The notes under the pieces were generated by a model that was not told where the DNA came from, searched no databases, and worked only from the letters and a program-made list of their open reading frames with translations. DNA of 64,000 nucleotides from Candidatus Peribacter sp. (GTDB lineage: Bacteria; Patescibacteriota; Gracilibacteria; Peribacterales; Peribacteraceae): NCBI GenBank assembly GCA_030647195.1, contig JAUSKD010000022.1:1-64000 (forward strand), given 5' to 3'. Both the position numbers and the translations under genes were made by a program. The first letter of the stretch is position 1. Every line of letters begins with the position of its first letter. Below, in pieces: positions 61,790 to 64,000 of the stretch.

Positions 61790-62026
61790 TTATTTTTCCG
61801 ACTCGCAGTTGAGGAGCCGGTAGATCGCGTGCCGCGTTTCGTGATCGCGCTCCAGTCTCCGGGCCACTGCCCGCAAGATGCCGGCGTAGCTCTCTGGGAA
61901 CCGTTGTTTGAGACCCTCCTCCGTGCCGCGTGCTCTGAGGAGAGACTGCGCGATGTGCACTTCTGCGATCGCAAGGTTCATCAGCGTTGCGCGTTCGGCC
62001 GCTGTTGGTTCTGGGGTTTCGGGCAT
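61790..62026 (-). CDS. Small helical protein, 78 residues
   Basis: A soluble, mostly helical protein (AERATLMNLAIAEVHIAQSLL) with a C-terminal region shared with the 58-residue protein at 60080-60256. TATACT (62035-62040) lies 8 nt before the ATG. No family was recognised. The duplication around a GT-C gene is its main feature. Confidence 0.75.
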   Translation of the reverse strand: MPETPEPTAAERATLMNLAIAEVHIAQSLLRARGTEEGLKQRFPESYAGILRAVARRLERDHETRHAIYRLLNCESEK

Positions 62027-62084
62027 GGTTTATTAGTATAGCCCTCGCAGAGCTTGCGGGTGCGGAAAAGCAGCAATTCTTTTC

Positions 62085-63386
62085 TCACCCAATTCTCTCT
62101 TGTCCGCCCATATACGGCCGCAGCGCTTCCGGAATCGTGATCGATCCATCCTCATTCTGATTCATCTCGAGGAGCGGGATTAAGATGCGCGGAGAAGCAA
62201 TGCAGGTGTTATTGAGCGTGTGGACGAAGAGCTTCTTGCCGTCACTGGTCTCGTACTTGATGTTGAGCCGGCGTGCCTGGAAGTCTCCTAAGTACGAGCA
62301 TGAGTGCGTCTCGCCGTAACTGTTTCTGCTCGGCATCCACGTTTCGATATCCTGCATATAGACCTTGCCCTTGCCCATGTCGCCTGTGCAGATATCCAGC
62401 ACGCGGTAGGGGAGACCAAGGAGCTGCAGCACCTCTTCCGCGTTCGTGCGGATTTCCTCAAAGAGGTCGAGGGCGATATCGGTGTTCGCGGGGCACAGCA
62501 CCACCTGCTCCACCTTGTCGAACTGGTGGATGCGGTACAGGCCCTTCGTATCCTTGCCGTATGTTCCCGACTCTCTGCGGAAGCAGGGTGAGAATCCCGC
62601 ATACCGTTTGGGCAGATCGTTCTCCTTCAGCACTTCATCCTTGTGGTAGCTGCAGACCGAAACTTCGGAGGTACCGATCATATAGAAGTCATCGGGTACG
62701 ATTTTTTCACCGCGCTTCTCCTGCGCCCCCACGGCATAGGTCTGCTCCTCGGCGCCGGGGAAGAACCCCGTGCCCATGAGGCACTCCCAGTTGGCCATGT
62801 ACGGCGGCGTGAAGTGAATCCAGCCCTTCTTGCCCAGATGATCAAGGGCGAGCTGTAGGACAGCGCGGTGGAGTCTCGCTCCATCCCCTTTCAAAAAGTA
62901 ACTGCGCGCCCCGGCCAGCTTGACCCCGCGCGGGATGTCGATGATATCCAGAGCCTCGCCGAGCGCGACATGATCTTTGGGCTCTTTGACCTTGAGGAGC
63001 TTTTTGGGGTCGCCCCACTTCTTCACTTCCACGTTTCCTTTCTCGTCTTTGCCCACCGGCACGCGCGGGTGTGGCAGAGAGGGCAGCATGAGCTGGAGCT
63101 GCATCCATGTCTCTTCGGTCTGCTGCAGCTCGTTCAGGCGGTGCTTCAGCTCCTCCGATAATTCCTTCATCTCTTTCAGTGCTTCCTCCTTCTCCTTTCC
63201 CTTCAGCCCCGGGATGCGCTTGCTGGCGGAATTCTGGCGCGCGCGCATGTCGTCGGTCATCTTCTGCAATTCGCGCCGGTACTCATCGATTTTGAGGAAC
63301 GCCTTAATATCCACCTTGATGTTCTTCTTATCGGCGGCGTCCTGGTAGACAGAGGGCTGTTTGCGGAGGTCTTGGAGATCAATCAT
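62085..63386 (-). CDS. serS: Seryl-tRNA synthetase
   Basis: Charges tRNA-Ser. The 433-residue class II enzyme has the N-terminal coiled-coil arm (about 30-110), motif 2 in CFRRESGTYGKDTKGLYRIHQF (quoted as residues about 265-285) and motif 3 near the C-terminus (NNTCIASPRILIPLLE). The ATG at 63386 follows TACACT (63393-63398) by 6 nt. The upstream small gene ends inside the start codon (ATGA). With so many Ser-rich proteins, seryl-tRNA supply may be in demand (inference). Confidence 0.96.
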   Translation of the reverse strand: MIDLQDLRKQPSVYQDAADKKNIKVDIKAFLKIDEYRRELQKMTDDMRARQNSASKRIPGLKGKEKEEALKEMKELSEELKHRLNELQQTEETWMQLQLMLPSLPHPRVPVGKDEKGNVEVKKWGDPKKLLKVKEPKDHVALGEALDIIDIPRGVKLAGARSYFLKGDGARLHRAVLQLALDHLGKKGWIHFTPPYMANWECLMGTGFFPGAEEQTYAVGAQEKRGEKIVPDDFYMIGTSEVSVCSYHKDEVLKENDLPKRYAGFSPCFRRESGTYGKDTKGLYRIHQFDKVEQVVLCPANTDIALDLFEEIRTNAEEVLQLLGLPYRVLDICTGDMGKGKVYMQDIETWMPSRNSYGETHSCSYLGDFQARRLNIKYETSDGKKLFVHTLNNTCIASPRILIPLLEMNQNEDGSITIPEALRPYMGGQERIG

Positions 63387-63658
63387 GGTTCCAGTGTAGC
63401 GGAATCCGATTTTACCTTCCCTGTTGGCTCGCCATTCGTCTGCAGGGCGGTGCGCAGGGCCTCGCGGATGGCGCGGCCAATGCCGGAACGGTGGCTCGTG
63501 AGCTCGACACCGAGAGCCCGGGCTATGTCCTGTTTCCGGCGGGCATCGACATTGGCAATGGCCACGGTCACCGGCTGCCCGTCCACGATGCATTGCGCTG
63601 CGTGATTGGTGTCCCCGGGGACGCCGATTTCTCTGCCGGTGAGCTTGATTTCAGTCAT
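63383..63658 (-). CDS. Small hypothetical protein upstream of serS
   Basis: A 91-residue protein, beta-rich at the start (TEIKLTGREIGVPGD) and helical afterwards (RKQDIARALGVEL). The stop overlaps serS by ATGA, so they are probably co-translated, although serS has its own -10 box. No motif was recognised. Confidence 0.55.
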   Translation of the reverse strand: MTEIKLTGREIGVPGDTNHAAQCIVDGQPVTVAIANVDARRKQDIARALGVELTSHRSGIGRAIREALRTALQTNGEPTGKVKSDSATLEP

Positions 63659-63686
63659 GAGAAGCGGGGAGAAGGAGGAGAATGAA

Positions 63687-63977
63687 TTACGGCGTGACGT
63701 TACCAGTCATCGTATCGTGCACCGCTTCCAATGATTCGATCACGATATCATTCACACGTCCCCCTTCGGGATTCTCCAGACGTTGCAGCATGTTCTTCAT
63801 GGCCGGGTGATCGAAACTGAATCTGCCTCCCTGGATCGAGACATCGATGAACTGTCCCTCCCGCTTGCGGGCAGTAAAGATCACCTGATGGCCCCGCAGC
63901 ATCCGCGGGAGGTCGAATTCCCTGATATCTGCATTGTCGATGATGACCCGTAGGAAGTTTTCTGGGGAGTCATTCAT
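63687..63977 (-). CDS. Small hypothetical protein at the window edge
   Basis: A 96-residue soluble protein (NFLRVIIDNADIREFDLPRML, quoted as the first helix-strand part, then QFIDVSIQGGRFSFDHP). It ends 29 nt before the gene upstream of serS. No family was recognised. Nothing was identified in the last 23 bases of the window. Confidence 0.55.
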   Translation of the reverse strand: MNDSPENFLRVIIDNADIREFDLPRMLRGHQVIFTARKREGQFIDVSIQGGRFSFDHPAMKNMLQRLENPEGGRVNDIVIESLEAVHDTMTGNVTP

Positions 63978-64000
63978 GGAGGGCGAATCTACGCTGCGGG

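Overview
The window most resembles a chromosome of a Candidate Phyla Radiation bacterium of the Peregrinibacteria/Peribacteria type. This is inferred from serine-rich low-complexity surface proteins, RNase J, a minimal type IV pilus locus and many polytopic glycosyltransferases at fairly high GC. It was not tested by phylogeny. TGA is used as an ordinary stop codon, so the Gly-recoded code of Gracilibacteria/SR1 does not apply. I saw no prophage, CRISPR array or rRNA operon. The only transposase-like gene is a RAYT.

Layout. 1-5577: a secreted FnIII protein, a lipid-linked glycan flippase, pyrB-pyrC and a HAD phosphatase. 5892-12092: RNase J, an unlisted 50-codon peptide, a membrane PP2C-like protein, a nucleotidyltransferase, an LPxSG-anchored Ser-rich protein and prepilin peptidase. 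12093-15442: a hairpin-rich candidate RNA, smpB, a membrane glycosyltransferase bracketed by a perfect 30-bp direct repeat, and recR. 15516-18096: an ECF sigma/anti-sigma pair and a Ser-rich secreted protein sharing one promoter motif. 18120-21890: purH and a membrane pyrophosphatase. 22071-33257: a receiver protein, pilB, pilC, a 949-aa giant pseudopilin, three further minor pilins, the main pilin and a histidine kinase. 33317-35935: rnpB, tRNA-Thr, a DUF2178/XRE pair and a sugar-phosphate transferase. 36085-46216: a DnaQ-type exonuclease with helicase remnant, nusA, lspA, murA, a TPR glycosyltransferase, tRNA-Arg and pyrF. 46239-54839: RAYT, comM, a YraN-like nuclease, metK, a hydrolase, a YgjP-like peptidase and an amidase-SpoIID fusion. 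54865-64000: a GT4 transferase, receiver and kinase-like proteins, a Upf1-like helicase, a candidate ~340-nt structured RNA, a GT-C enzyme between two paralogous small genes, serS and two small hypothetical genes.

How the genes work together. Three enzymes of de novo pyrimidine synthesis (pyrB, pyrC, pyrF) and purH point to partial nucleotide autonomy. murA, the flippase, the phosphosugar transferase, the GT-C enzymes, the amidase-SpoIID fusion and lspA build and remodel the envelope. The pilus locus is flanked by a receiver-only protein and a sensor kinase, which may control it.

Most notable observations: (i) at least 16 genes have a TANNNT Pribnow box 6-10 nt before the start codon and no Shine-Dalgarno, implying widespread leaderless mRNAs; (ii) an ECF promoter motif occurs three times with identical spacing; (iii) two candidate structured RNAs have their own TTGACA promoters and terminators; (iv) two repeat-associated insertions, the 30-bp direct repeat and a 28-30-bp palindrome shared with the RAYT gene.
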